A DNA stretch of 64,000 bases from Cohaesibacter celericrescens. Its GTDB lineage: Bacteria; Pseudomonadota; Alphaproteobacteria; Rhizobiales; Cohaesibacteraceae. This document shows, piece after piece, positions 46,166 to 55,295 of the stretch (position 1 is the stretch's first letter; each line of letters starts with the position of its first letter). The stretch covers positions 310,001 through 374,000 of the forward strand of contig NZ_PKUQ01000055.1 in NCBI RefSeq assembly GCF_002866925.1. Direction: 5' to 3'. The translations under genes were made by a program, and so were the position numbers. Under the pieces are notes generated by a model. The model did not search any database and was not told the DNA's origin. It worked only from the letters and a program-made list of their open reading frames with translations.

Positions 46166-48124
46166 CTATTTTTCTTTCTTGCTTGGGTCCTGCGTGTCTA
46201 TAAGGCCGTTTTGTATTTTTTCATCAACCTGTTTGAGCAAATCATCTTTGGGTTGCATGGTTTTTACGCGGTTCCACTGGAAATAGGCTTCATTTTTTCG
46301 GCCAGCTTTCCAATAGGCATCGCCCAGATGATCGGTGATGGTGGGGTCTTCAGGGCGCAATTCAACGGCACGTTCCAGAAAATTCACGGCGTCTTCATAC
46401 TCTGCCATCCGGTAGTGAGCCCAGCCAAGGGAATCCACAAAGAAACCATCATAGGGGCGCAGCGCAACAGCTTGCCGGATCATTTCTATCGCTTTGTCGA
46501 GTTTAAGGCCGCGATCCACCCAGCTATAACCCAAATAGTTTAGAACTGTGGGTTGATTTGGGAATAGCTTCAGCGCCGCCAACATGTCTTTTTCTGTGTT
46601 TGGCCAATCTTTCACCTGATCGTAGGCCGAACCGCGCAAGAAATAGAGTGACCAATGAATGTCGCGCTTTGTTTTTAGGCTGTCCAATCCACGGGTCAGC
46701 AAGCCAATTGAATCTCTATACCGTTGTTCGGATTGAAAGATACGAGACAAAATTGAAACGGTTTCCAGATCACTGGCATTGTCTCCCAACAGGCCTTCAA
46801 GGCGCGTAATTGCCTCGTCAGGGCGTTTCAACCGTGTCAGCGTGAAACCGGATTGGCGTTGGGCGCGACCATAAATAGCGCTGTCTTTGCTAATTTTGTC
46901 AAAATGAGTTAGCGCCATTTCGTCTTGTTTCATGCGTTCAAACAACCGTGCCAATGCAAAATTCGTCTGATCATGATTGGTGCGCAAATAGTCGGCAAAC
47001 TGCAAATAAAGTGCGCCTCCTTCAATGGCATTTTCCTGAGAGAGAGCATCGCCAAGGGTCGTGAACAATTCAGCTGCACCATCTTGAGGTGAGCGAATGG
47101 AACTGGCGACTGGCTTTAGGGCACCATAGGTAGTTTTGAGCCACATTTTGTCTTCACGGTCGGCAGCGCTTCGCAAAAAGTCGGTCAGAACTTCATTGGC
47201 GCGCTTCTCATTGCCTGCTTTTAGCAAAGCGTTGATCAGGGCATCGGCAGTTGAAATGGAATTGGGGTCTGCTTCTAGGCTTTCCTGTAAATATTTGATC
47301 GCTTTTGGATAGTCCTTCGCATAGGCCGCTATCAGGCCGGAATGCAACGAGAAAAAGAACTGGTTCACATCGCTACCGTCAAACCCTTCGAGGGTTTTCA
47401 GCGCTGCACCCAGATTTTTACGATCCTGACCAATCACAGCCCAAGCATGCAACACGGTTTGTGAAATCAGCGCAAACGGTCCGTATTGCGCGGAGGCACT
47501 CAACAAACGTGGATTGTTTAGGTTACGGCGCAATGGCGCAGGTCCCAACAGATCAACCGGATGATTGGTAAGCTCATCCATGCCTGCTTTGAAGTTTTTG
47601 GCGGCGCTGGTATAGCTCTTTCCCTTCAGAGCCTTAACGCCCAACGCAAGGTGAACCATTGGCGTGATGCGGTGGTCGACATCATCATCCTGCTGCTTTT
47701 CGACGCTGACCGTATCCTCATCAGCATCCTCGGTCTTCAACTTGGCTGCTTTTTGTCTAGCGGCTTCCTTAAGTGCATTCATTTCGGCCATACGGTCGGC
47801 CAGCTTAAAGGCAACGTCATGCTTCCCGACAGCAAGGGTCAAAGCAAAATTACGCTCCAGCAATAAGGAGTTCTCAGGCTCTTTTTCCAAGGCTTGTGCA
47901 TAGAAGTGAGCAGCAAGCGCCAGATCCTGATCATCTTGGGCCAGTTTCGCCGAAAGATACGTGCCGGTCAGTGTGGTCGTTACGCCGGATAATGCTTCGG
48001 TCACCTGATCCGAGGTTTCTGGCTGCGCAACACTCAAACTTGTTGGTCCGATCAACAGGGCCGAACCTACAATACCGGAGAGCAAAATCTGGCGGAACGT
48101 CTTGGTGGAGCGCTGAGCGTGCAT
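46166..48124 (-). CDS. TPR-repeat protein, exported
   Basis: A periplasmic or membrane-anchored scaffold of about 652 residues. A signal-like segment (ILLSGIVGSALLIGPTSLSVA, about 13-33) is followed by many tetratricopeptide repeats; clear ones are at ALAAHFYAQALEKEP (about 67-81), AIKYLQESLEADPNS, and near the end AVNFLERAVELRPEDPTITDHLGDAYW. Similar proteins sit beside ispE-type genes in many Alphaproteobacteria, with unknown function. ATG 48124 is preferred because it starts the signal sequence and has AAGG upstream; the frame runs on 67 codons upstream but that part looks unlike the family. Confidence 0.85.
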   Translation of the reverse strand: MHAQRSTKTFRQILLSGIVGSALLIGPTSLSVAQPETSDQVTEALSGVTTTLTGTYLSAKLAQDDQDLALAAHFYAQALEKEPENSLLLERNFALTLAVGKHDVAFKLADRMAEMNALKEAARQKAAKLKTEDADEDTVSVEKQQDDDVDHRITPMVHLALGVKALKGKSYTSAAKNFKAGMDELTNHPVDLLGPAPLRRNLNNPRLLSASAQYGPFALISQTVLHAWAVIGQDRKNLGAALKTLEGFDGSDVNQFFFSLHSGLIAAYAKDYPKAIKYLQESLEADPNSISTADALINALLKAGNEKRANEVLTDFLRSAADREDKMWLKTTYGALKPVASSIRSPQDGAAELFTTLGDALSQENAIEGGALYLQFADYLRTNHDQTNFALARLFERMKQDEMALTHFDKISKDSAIYGRAQRQSGFTLTRLKRPDEAITRLEGLLGDNASDLETVSILSRIFQSEQRYRDSIGLLTRGLDSLKTKRDIHWSLYFLRGSAYDQVKDWPNTEKDMLAALKLFPNQPTVLNYLGYSWVDRGLKLDKAIEMIRQAVALRPYDGFFVDSLGWAHYRMAEYEDAVNFLERAVELRPEDPTITDHLGDAYWKAGRKNEAYFQWNRVKTMQPKDDLLKQVDEKIQNGLIDTQDPSKKEK

Positions 48125-48394
48125 ATATACGGCCTTGTTGTCTTTAACTTCAGGAGCGTCGAAGCAGGGGCGTGCAAGTGATGCAACCGTCTGGCCTGCC
48201 ACATCCGACATCCGGACATGTAAGTGAAAATTGTGATCCAGAAAGATCAACCTCTTCCTGTTAAAAATGCAGCATGGCTTTTTTAGGGCCATCGAGCAAG
48301 CCCTGAGAACCTGCCATGTACACATTAAAGATCTATTGTAAAGCGACAGTGAAACAAGCCGTTTTTTGACAAATCCTCATAGCGTGATTTCAAC

Positions 48395-49075
48395 TCAATC
48401 CCCAAAGGTTTGGCGAAAGGCTTGATCCCCCTTGGCCGAAAACTGAATAATGCGTGTACCGTCAATGCGTTTGGTCCAGCCAAGGTCGTTAAAACGGATC
48501 AGTAAAGCCTGCCCCAAAGCCCCCGCTAAATGCGACCGGCGGTTGCTCCAGTCCAGACAGGACTTGCACATTGGTCGGCGGACCGCACGCAAGGCATCGA
48601 CATCAATGCCAAATTGCTTGGCAAAAATTTCCCCTGCGCTGGTCAAAAGCAGGTCATCTCCGTCTTTTAGGATCAGCCTGTTTTTAACCAGAAAATCGAA
48701 CATCACGATGCTGTAGTCACCGGCAAGATGGTCATAACAAATACGTGCCTTGCGCAAGGCTGGGTCTTTCGGCCCTGTGCGGGTGCGCATCAGACCCCGC
48801 TTGGCTGCCAGCCCCATCATGGCCTCCAACAGTTGCCCGACATCTTCATCCGCTAGGGTAAAATAGCGATGTCGCCCCTGTTTTCTCTGGCTGATCAATC
48901 CCGCTTCTTCTAGCTTTTTAAAGTGTGAACTGGCCGTTTGCAAAGTGATACCTGCTTCGGTTGAGAGCTCGGTTGCCGTAAGGGCTTTGCCACTCATCAA
49001 AGCGGTAAGAATATTGGCGCGCGCCGGATCTCCGATCATGGCGCCCAATAGAGCTATGTCTGGTCCTTCTTTCAT
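48395..49075 (-). CDS. ArsR family regulator with C-terminal domain
   Basis: A 226-residue transcriptional regulator. The ArsR winged helix is at residues 8-85 (DPARANILTALMSGKALTATEL, TLQTASSHFKKLEEAGLI, RKQGRHRYFTL). The extra C-terminal part of about 110 residues has a CYDHLAGD motif, MCKSCLDWSNRRSHLAGALG and a final strand pair, a layout known from larger ArsR-like regulators in Proteobacteria. C-x-x-C could bind metal or sense redox, which is unproven. It is divergent from the NIPSNAP/ABM pair with an 80-base gap, so it probably controls them. Confidence 0.85.
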   Translation of the reverse strand: MKEGPDIALLGAMIGDPARANILTALMSGKALTATELSTEAGITLQTASSHFKKLEEAGLISQRKQGRHRYFTLADEDVGQLLEAMMGLAAKRGLMRTRTGPKDPALRKARICYDHLAGDYSIVMFDFLVKNRLILKDGDDLLLTSAGEIFAKQFGIDVDALRAVRRPMCKSCLDWSNRRSHLAGALGQALLIRFNDLGWTKRIDGTRIIQFSAKGDQAFRQTFGD

Positions 49076-49081
49076 AGTTCG

Positions 49082-49121
49082 ATCCTAGTCGAAGCATTTG
49101 TGTGTGGCAAGTGGCTAGGAT
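49082..49121. promoter_or_regulatory. Inverted repeat in the ArsR/NIPSNAP divergent promoter
   Basis: Arms ATCCTAG (49082-49088) and CTAGGAT (49115-49121) separated by 26 bases, within the 80-base region between the two divergent starts. A shorter dyad TTCGA / TCGAA overlaps its left side. Candidate operator for the ArsR protein. Confidence 0.4.
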
Positions 49122-49156
49122 TTCAAAACAATAACCTGAATTATGAAGGAAAACCC

Positions 49157-49513
49157 ATGCTAACCTGCTTTATCCGTTATCATATTGACCCGTGCAAACG
49201 CGCCCAGTTTGAGCAATATGCTCGCAACTGGGGCGAGGCCATTCCGCGAAATGGGGCTGATTTGGTGGGCTACTTCGCCCCCCACGAAGGTTCTGCGACC
49301 CTTGCATATGGTGTTTATCATGTGGAAAGTCTGGCCGCTTATGAGGCTTATCGACTGCGTCTTCAGGACGACCCGTTGGGTCGCGAGAATTATGAATTTG
49401 CAATGCGCGAAAAATTTTTACTGCGCGAAGATCGCACGTTCCTGACATTGGTCTCTTCCCCACACGGCGGTTTGATAAAGCCCATCCGGTCTCATGATGG
49501 AGAAGTGAAATGA
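49157..49513 (+). CDS. NIPSNAP family protein
   Basis: A 118-residue ferredoxin-like dimeric alpha-beta barrel protein. The family traits are FIRYHIDPCKRAQFEQYARNW at the N-terminus and LAAYEAYRLRLQDDP in the middle. Function is not known; paired with an ABM gene it may be part of a small oxidoreductase or detoxification cassette. ATG 49157 has AAGGA six bases upstream. Its stop overlaps the next gene's start (ATGA), showing translational coupling. Confidence 0.85.
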   Translation: MLTCFIRYHIDPCKRAQFEQYARNWGEAIPRNGADLVGYFAPHEGSATLAYGVYHVESLAAYEAYRLRLQDDPLGRENYEFAMREKFLLREDRTFLTLVSSPHGGLIKPIRSHDGEVK

Positions 49514-49833
49514 TTGCCGTGATTTTTGAAGTGGAACCCAAAGAGGACGGCAGGAACGCCTATCTGGACCGTGCCGCAATCCTGCGACCGGAGTTGCTGA
49601 AAATCGAAGGGTTTATATCGGTCGAACGCTTCCAGAGCCTGACGCATCCGGAGAAATTGTTATCTTTGTCTTTCTTTGAGGACGAAGCCGCAGTCAAACG
49701 CTGGCGGCAGCATAGTCAGCATCGCTCGGCGCAAGACGCTGGTCGTCAAGCCCTGTTTGCCGATTATCGCATCCGAATCGCGCATGTTCTGCGCGACTAT
49801 GGCCTTAACGAACGCGACGAGGTGCCCGCATAA
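49510..49833 (+). CDS. Antibiotic biosynthesis monooxygenase (ABM) domain protein
   Basis: A 107-residue ABM-type dimeric alpha-beta barrel (PF03992), with IAVIFEVEPKEDGRNAYLDRA at the N-terminus, the GFISVERFQSLTHPEKLLSLSFFEDEAAVKRW core and a terminal HVLRDYGL helix. Such proteins oxidise quinols, degrade haem or act on small reactive compounds; the substrate here is unknown. It overlaps the NIPSNAP gene by four bases and is probably controlled by the divergent ArsR. Confidence 0.87.
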   Translation: MIAVIFEVEPKEDGRNAYLDRAAILRPELLKIEGFISVERFQSLTHPEKLLSLSFFEDEAAVKRWRQHSQHRSAQDAGRQALFADYRIRIAHVLRDYGLNERDEVPA

Positions 49834-49863
49834 ATGGGGCCAAAGTTGAAAACAGAACAAACA

Positions 49864-49896
49864 ACAAAGGCCGCACCCGCAGGAAACGGCCTTTGT
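49864..49896. terminator. Hairpin between the convergent ABM and ispB genes
   Basis: Perfect 10-base arms ACAAAGGCCG / CGGCCTTTGT with a 13-base loop, without a long T-run. Probably a shared transcription end. Confidence 0.6.
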
Positions 49897-49917
49897 GATC
49901 GTCTGGACCGGTAAGGG

Positions 49918-50946
49918 TCAGTGAGCGCGCGAAATACAGAAGGCCACCGCATCAATAAGTGCGGATTTATAGGCACTGTCTTCGAACATATCGAGTGCTT
50001 TGATGGCCGCCTCGCCATGAGCTCGGGCCTGTGCCAGCGTATCGTCCAACGCATTGCTCGTTCTTAAAAGCCCCATCGCATGTTCCAGAGCGCCATCGGT
50101 GACATCCTTGCGCTCTTCCATAACGCGACGCCAAAAGGCCTTATCGTCGTTATCGCCGCGCTCGTAGGCCAGAATCACCGGTAGCGTGATTTTGCCTTCG
50201 CGGAAATCATCACCAACGTTTTTGCCCAACGAGGCAGCTGATCCGCCGTAATCCAATGCATCATCAATGAGCTGAAAGGCATTGCCCAGCTCCAGCCCAT
50301 AGGTGCGCAGGGCTAGGATTTTAGCTTCATCACTATTTGCCAAAATGGGGCCCATCTCACAGGCTGCCGCGAAAAGGGCTGCGGTTTTAGCGCGGATCAC
50401 TTTCATATAGTCGTCGGTGGTGGTTTTCATATTCTGCGCGACGGACAGTTGCAGAACCTCTCCCTCGGCTATCACACAAGCCGCTGTAGACAGAACGTCC
50501 AGCGCCCGCAAATTGCCCACATCAACCATGACACGGAAGGCCTGACCTAGCAGATAGTCGCCAACCAGAACACTGGCCTGATTGCCCCACAGCATGCGTG
50601 CGGCCAATTTTCCCCGACGCATATCGCTTTCATCAACTACATCATCATGCAACAAAGTGGCCGTATGCATGAATTCTACAGCCATTGCCATTTTGACATG
50701 GCCGTTCACCTCTGCTTTTCCGTAGCCACTCATATTGGCTGCAGCAAGGGTCAGCATCGGGCGCAATCTCTTGCCACCTGAATCGATCAGATGCTTGGCC
50801 ACCTCGGGTATCATATCGACGTCCGATCCGGCTTTTTCCAGGATCAGGTCATTGACCCGCCCCATGTCTGTTTTAACCAGATCGATCAAGGGCTGAATGC
50901 TGGCTTGGGACTGATTGGTTTCGTCCAAGGATGGGACAACGCTCAC
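49918..50946 (-). CDS. ispB: Polyprenyl (octa/decaprenyl) diphosphate synthase
   Basis: Makes the long isoprenoid side chain of ubiquinone. Both Asp-rich motifs are present: the first as LLHDDVVDESD (the DD-x-x-D site) and the second as LIDDALDYGG. The KRLRP segment (RLRPMLTLAAAN) that binds IPP is intact. The frame is open to a GTG at 51027, but a GTG at 50946 with GGAG six bases upstream gives a more usual N-terminus; the longer form would add 27 non-conserved residues. At about 342 residues it is normal. An FNR/FixK-like box lies upstream at 51094-51107. Confidence 0.93.
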   Translation of the reverse strand: MSVVPSLDETNQSQASIQPLIDLVKTDMGRVNDLILEKAGSDVDMIPEVAKHLIDSGGKRLRPMLTLAAANMSGYGKAEVNGHVKMAMAVEFMHTATLLHDDVVDESDMRRGKLAARMLWGNQASVLVGDYLLGQAFRVMVDVGNLRALDVLSTAACVIAEGEVLQLSVAQNMKTTTDDYMKVIRAKTAALFAAACEMGPILANSDEAKILALRTYGLELGNAFQLIDDALDYGGSAASLGKNVGDDFREGKITLPVILAYERGDNDDKAFWRRVMEERKDVTDGALEHAMGLLRTSNALDDTLAQARAHGEAAIKALDMFEDSAYKSALIDAVAFCISRAH

Positions 50947-51093
50947 CGGCGGCTCCAAAGGCTGATTTTGCAAATTCTGGGCGAGAATAGGGGGATGACC
51001 TGATCTCGACAAGGGGTAGGCGGTCACTTTATGCGCTAATCAAAGAATAAATGGTCGCAATACCAATTATTACCGAAGTTGGGCGCAGAGATG

Positions 51094-51107
51094 TTGATCA
51101 TGATCAA
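51094..51107. promoter_or_regulatory. FNR/FixK-type box (TTGATCATGATCAA)
   Basis: A perfect match to TTGAT-N4-ATCAA, embedded in a 20-base palindrome (51091-51110). It sits between ispB and the divergent DUF2007 gene, about 67 bases before the upstream ispB GTG and 150 bases before the shorter start. Could mediate oxygen-responsive control of ubiquinone synthesis; regulation is inference. Confidence 0.6.
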
Positions 51108-51285
51108 CATATCGGCAATTTGGATGACGGCCAGAACACAGGCCCTATTATTAGGAATGTGCGTGAATCGTTCAAACAGATGCCCAGTATGGCTTTTATT
51201 GTGTCTGAATTGTCACTATGTTGCAAAAATAAGATTTGTTGCCCCGTAGGGCGAAGCGTTTCTATCGCATACAAGGGAATAGGCC

Positions 51286-51519
51286 GTGAAAGAGCTCCTC
51301 AAGACCAACAATATGGTGACCCTTTCTTTTGTGGAGGCATTGTTGCGCGACGCGGAAATACCGTTTCAGTCGCTGGATCATCACATGAGCATTATGGATG
51401 GGTCCCTAGGTGTTTTGCCCCGGCGTATTCTCGTGGCTGAGGATTTTGAAATCAGGGCACGGCGCTTGTTGGTTGACGCTGGCCTTGAAGGCGAGGCGGA
51501 AGAACCAAAAGACAAGTGA
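51286..51519 (+). CDS. DUF2007 domain protein
   Basis: A 77-residue protein of the putative signal-transducing DUF2007 family: MKELLKTNNMVTLSFVEALL followed by the conserved H-H-x-S-x-x-DGSLG and PRRILVAEDF segments. The function is not known. GTG start with AAGGGA eight bases upstream. Its stop is 26 bases before the methyltransferase start, so they form an operon, an arrangement common in Hyphomicrobiales. Confidence 0.87.
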   Translation: MKELLKTNNMVTLSFVEALLRDAEIPFQSLDHHMSIMDGSLGVLPRRILVAEDFEIRARRLLVDAGLEGEAEEPKDK

Positions 51520-51544
51520 TCCCTTCCTATTTGGACTGACCGAT

Positions 51545-52378
51545 ATGCCCCTTTCGCCGCATCCTTTGGCAACAAATGCCGAGACATTGACCCAAACACA
51601 CCTGCCGCCCGCGCTTTCTTTGAGTGAGGATGAGTTTCTGGGAGGCAAAATTTGCCTCTACCAGCCTCAAAAGGGCCATCACCGTTCTGGCACCGATGCT
51701 GTTTTGCTGGCTGCTTGCTCTCCGGCCAAAGCTGGGCATCTGGTGGTGGATCTTGGTTCGGGGGTTGGTGCCGCGGGATTATGTGTTGCTGCGCGTGTCG
51801 GTGGCTTGAATTTGGTCGCGGTAGAAATCGATAAAGACATCGCCGCTATTGCCGCGGCAAATATGAAGCGATGCGCGCACCATCTAGCTTCAGCAACTGT
51901 GCTCAACTGTGATGTGGCTTTGCGCGGAGAACCGCGCAAACAAGCAGGGCTGACAGAGAATATGGCCGATCACGTCATTGCCAATCCACCCTATTATCGC
52001 CCTGAGAAATTTCAAACATCTCCCAATGAAGCCCGAGCGACCGCCCATATGCTGACCCATGAGGGCATGGATCCATGGTTTCGCACCGCGGTTTCGGTTC
52101 TTAAAACCGGAGGCACATTCTCGTTGGTCCAGCGTGCCGATGAATTGCCAGAATTACTGCGCCTGATGCAGGGACGCTTTGGTGGCATTACGGTGCAGCC
52201 ATTTGCTGCAAAGGAAGGGGAGGCTGCCCATCGGGTGGTGATCCAAGGCAAGAAGCAATCACGTGCACCGTTTCGCTTGCTGCCAACAATCGTGCTGCAC
52301 GATCGCCTCAGCGGCAAACCGAGTGCACGCAGTGAGGCCATCCATCGCCACGGAGCTGCCGTGGATTTGGGATTATAA
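51545..52378 (+). CDS. TrmN6-like tRNA adenine-N6 methyltransferase
   Basis: A class I SAM methyltransferase of about 277 residues. It shows the YfiC/TrmN6-type start with LYQPQKGHHRSGTDAVLLAA, SAM motif I VVDLGSGVGAAGLC, and the catalytic NPPYY typical of N6-adenine methyltransferases. In E. coli the relative methylates A37 of tRNA1(Val). The ATG at 51545 is preferred over the much longer open frame upstream, which overlaps DUF2007. The operon with DUF2007 and position before the S49 peptidase are conserved. Confidence 0.9.
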   Translation: MPLSPHPLATNAETLTQTHLPPALSLSEDEFLGGKICLYQPQKGHHRSGTDAVLLAACSPAKAGHLVVDLGSGVGAAGLCVAARVGGLNLVAVEIDKDIAAIAAANMKRCAHHLASATVLNCDVALRGEPRKQAGLTENMADHVIANPPYYRPEKFQTSPNEARATAHMLTHEGMDPWFRTAVSVLKTGGTFSLVQRADELPELLRLMQGRFGGITVQPFAAKEGEAAHRVVIQGKKQSRAPFRLLPTIVLHDRLSGKPSARSEAIHRHGAAVDLGL

Positions 52379-52479
52379 AACAAGATCCGTTGTAATGGTT
52401 TTTACCTATCGACCATGTTCGAAGTGCAACGGGTGTGGTATCAAAATCTTCTTTCGCTTCATTTGGAGGGCTCTACACC

Positions 52480-52866
52480 ATGAAACTGTCTCGGATATTC
52501 CTGTCTGTATCGACGTTTGGTGCGTTAACAATGGCGAGCCTGTCGGCGCATGCGCTCGATTGCAACAATGCGATGACCACCCGTGACATGGTTGAGTGTG
52601 CCCAGATGGACTATAATATTGCCGATGGCGACCTCAACTACGCCTATCAAGACCTGAGAGCTGGAGCCGACAAAACGGGCAAGCTGAAATTGCGCGATGC
52701 GCAGCGGGCGTGGATCAAGTTCCGCGATGCCGAATGCGATCGTCAGGCAGATGCCGTCCGTGGTGGCACGATGGCCCCATTGATTCAGATGTCCTGCCTC
52801 GCTGATCTTACCGCCAAGCGTGCAGCTGAATTGGGCATCAATCCAATGACAGGTGAGAGCAACTAG
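52480..52866 (+). CDS. LprI/DUF1311 family periplasmic protein
   Basis: A 128-residue protein with a signal peptide (IFLSVSTFGALTMASLSAHA, cleavage after AHA near residue 24). The mature part shows the DUF1311 pattern: DCNNAMTTRDMVECAQMDYNIAD, LRDAQRAWIKFRDAECD, and MAPLIQMSCLADLTAKRAAEL. Four cysteines in that spacing probably form two disulfides. Family members such as LprI inhibit lysozyme; that role is possible but not shown here. GGAGGG lies 8 bases before the ATG. Confidence 0.88.
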   Translation: MKLSRIFLSVSTFGALTMASLSAHALDCNNAMTTRDMVECAQMDYNIADGDLNYAYQDLRAGADKTGKLKLRDAQRAWIKFRDAECDRQADAVRGGTMAPLIQMSCLADLTAKRAAELGINPMTGESN

Positions 52867-52877
52867 GGCCAGACGGG

Positions 52878-54077
52878 TTATCCCAGCTGTTCACGAATAA
52901 TGCGTTCAAAAATTCCGGCTCCAATACCGATCAGAGAATCGGGAAAATCAAAATCCGGATTGTGAAGTTGTGGTTGGTCCAAACCGGACCCAAGCAAAAA
53001 CAATGTCGCCGGACAATGTTGTCCAAACTGGCCGAAATCTTCTGAAAAACGCATCGGATCAGGCTGAGGAGCCCAAGCTATACCCTCGGCCTCCAAGGCT
53101 TTGGCCACCATCTCTGTTGTCATTGTGTGGTTGGTGCAGGCGTCAAACACATCATCTTCATCCATGCGCATAGCCAATCCCTGCTGCGCGGCCTCGGCCT
53201 TTGCCAGATCCTGCACTGCGCCCAGTAACTCATTCATCGCCGCGTCAGTAACAGTGCGTAAAGTTGCCCACAGCTCTCCTGTTCCGGGAGATACTCCAAA
53301 ACAGGGCTCCCCAACGCGTATATGTGTGATGGTTACCAGCTTGTAGGCCTCATCTAGTTCTTGCTCGGCATCTAGTCCATTGGACAGGGCGTTCAATCCA
53401 TCCACCATCTTCATCAACGCCTCAACGGGTGACTTGCCATCCTGAGGCATCGAGGCGTGAGAGGTTTTACCTTCCATTTTAATGCGCACCCCGCGAGATG
53501 CGCAGCACATTGCATCGGCTTTCAGTTGAACAGTCCCGAGCGGAACGCCGGGCAGATTGTGGAGCGCAAAAGCATAATTTGGCATCAAAGGCGCGAAGGC
53601 AGGGTCGGCCAACACAGCCCTTGCTCCCTTGCCTGTCTCTTCTGCTGGTTGGAACAGTATAATCACGCGTCCCATGGCAGGCCTTTGTAAAGACAGGCGC
53701 ATCGCCAAGCCCAACAAGATTGCCATATGACCGTCATGGCCACACAAATGCGCTTTGGTTTTGACCACTGACCGGTAAGCAAGAGTCGAAAGCTCCTCGA
53801 TCGGCAATCCGTCCAGCTCACAGCGAAACAAAAGCGTCGGGCCGTCTTTGCCAGACTCAAACACTGCCGCAATGCCTGTGCCGCCCAAGATGTCACCATT
53901 TTCTTCGGTCCACTTGCCCAACCCTGTGACCAGTGCATCTGGCTGAAGGGCCTTCAGCCGTTCAGCCACGACATGCGCTGTGTTGTGTTCTTCGCCTGAC
54001 AATTCAGGTTTGCGGTGCAAGGCATGACGAAAATCAATCAGATCAGACATTTGGGCATTGGTGAAATCTGTGGTCAT
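52878..54077 (-). CDS. M20D family amidohydrolase
   Basis: A zinc-dependent hydrolase of 399 residues of the hippurate/IAA-amino-acid hydrolase type. Zinc-site motifs: RHALHRKPELSGEE (17-30), LCGHDGHMA (about 111-119, the Cys-His pair), LFQPAEETGKGA (about 139-150), ALHNLPG, and the late His in the FGQFGQHCPATLFLLG segment. The ligands look complete. The substrate could be an N-acyl amino acid, but cannot be specified. It is convergent with the LprI-like gene, with only 11 bases between stops. Confidence 0.9.
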   Translation of the reverse strand: MTTDFTNAQMSDLIDFRHALHRKPELSGEEHNTAHVVAERLKALQPDALVTGLGKWTEENGDILGGTGIAAVFESGKDGPTLLFRCELDGLPIEELSTLAYRSVVKTKAHLCGHDGHMAILLGLAMRLSLQRPAMGRVIILFQPAEETGKGARAVLADPAFAPLMPNYAFALHNLPGVPLGTVQLKADAMCCASRGVRIKMEGKTSHASMPQDGKSPVEALMKMVDGLNALSNGLDAEQELDEAYKLVTITHIRVGEPCFGVSPGTGELWATLRTVTDAAMNELLGAVQDLAKAEAAQQGLAMRMDEDDVFDACTNHTMTTEMVAKALEAEGIAWAPQPDPMRFSEDFGQFGQHCPATLFLLGSGLDQPQLHNPDFDFPDSLIGIGAGIFERIIREQLG

Positions 54078-54398
54078 CGTTTCAAATTCTCTCGCTGATT
54101 TTCTTGCATTGCTGATGGGCTGGTCGCGGTGGGGGCAAAATTTAATATAGTCAGTCCTACATCATCGTTTGGTTCTCTCCAAGCCAAAGACTAAGAGTGA
54201 AAGAGCGGCAATTGGTTACGGGGTGAGAATGCGCCTACCAAAGCACAAGCAAACGGGCGCGAAACCCGGATCAGGTGGCTTGTTCATAATAATACGCATC
54301 CCTAGTCTGGAAATCATCATGCTTTCACCCTAGATACAACACTGAATTGCTTGAGTAAGAGCCGAGCGAATGTCACCGCAACATCAAGGATACCAATC
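54078..54398. other. Divergent region between amidohydrolase and S49 peptidase genes
   Basis: About 320 bases. No hairpin, palindrome or known operator is evident; the open frame upstream of the S49 start reaches a TTG at 54351 but has no conserved residues there. Confidence 0.4.
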
Positions 54399-55295
54399 GT
54401 GAGCATCAAAAAGACCATTAAGAAGATCGTGCCCGAAAAGTTTCTGCCTCAGGTCATGCTGGACGAAGCGGTTGTGATCCCGGTTATTCGCATGTCTGGG
54501 CCGATTGTGGCCGGTGGCGGTATGCGTCCAACGCTCAATCTTGCGTCGGTGGCCACCCAATTGCATAAAGCATTCTCGATGAAAGACGCACCAGCGGTCG
54601 CTATTTCCGTGAACAGTCCCGGTGGCTCGCCTGTGCAAAGCCGGTTGATCTATCAGCGCATCCGTCAGTTGGCTGAAGAAAAGGAAAAAGAAGTCCTTGT
54701 CTTCTGTGAAGACGCGGCAGCCTCAGGCGGCTATATGATTGCCGTTGCTGGGGATGTGATCATAGCAGATCCAAGCTCTATCGTGGGGTCAGTTGGCGTG
54801 GTTTCTGGTGGTTTCGGCTTTGTCGAGGCGATTGAAAAGCTTGGCATTGAGCGCCGTGTCTATACCGCAGGCACGCAGAAAGCGATGCTAGACCCTTTCA
54901 AGCCAGAGAATGAAGAACACATCGCTCATCTCGATGTGCTGCTGCAGGATCTATTTGAGACGTTCAAGGATTTGATCCGCAATCGTCGTGGTGACAAACT
55001 GACCGAGGATGAAGACAAGCTCTTCACCGGCGCATTTTGGACCGGCAAAAAGGCGCTCGAATATGGTCTGGTAGACGAGTTGGGCGATATGGGTACCTAT
55101 GTCAAAAAACGCTTTGGCGACACTGCCAAAATGAAGCTGATTTCAGCACCGTCCGGTTTCTTTTCTCGCTTTAGGGGGGCAGGAATGACCCTTGGCGGAA
55201 GCGATCCGATTGATCGCATCGCTGCGGGTCTTTCTGCAGATGCTATCCTGACCAGCCTCGAAGAACGGGCTCTTTGGGCGCGTCTGGGGCTTTAA
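54399..55295 (+). CDS. S49 family (SppA-like) peptidase
   Basis: A serine-lysine peptidase of about 298 residues related to SppA36/SohB, which degrade signal peptides. Visible: VAISVNSPGGSPVQS (about 67-81), the nucleophile in EDAAASGGYMIA (about 110), SIVGSVGVVSGGFGF, and YTAGTQKAMLDPF with the catalytic Lys. GTG 54399 is chosen: AAGGA lies 8 bases upstream and it gives the family N-terminus. No membrane helix is evident in the first 50 residues, so it may be peripheral. Neighbours (DUF2007, TrmN6-like) match the order seen in related genomes. Confidence 0.9.
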   Translation: MSIKKTIKKIVPEKFLPQVMLDEAVVIPVIRMSGPIVAGGGMRPTLNLASVATQLHKAFSMKDAPAVAISVNSPGGSPVQSRLIYQRIRQLAEEKEKEVLVFCEDAAASGGYMIAVAGDVIIADPSSIVGSVGVVSGGFGFVEAIEKLGIERRVYTAGTQKAMLDPFKPENEEHIAHLDVLLQDLFETFKDLIRNRRGDKLTEDEDKLFTGAFWTGKKALEYGLVDELGDMGTYVKKRFGDTAKMKLISAPSGFFSRFRGAGMTLGGSDPIDRIAAGLSADAILTSLEERALWARLGL

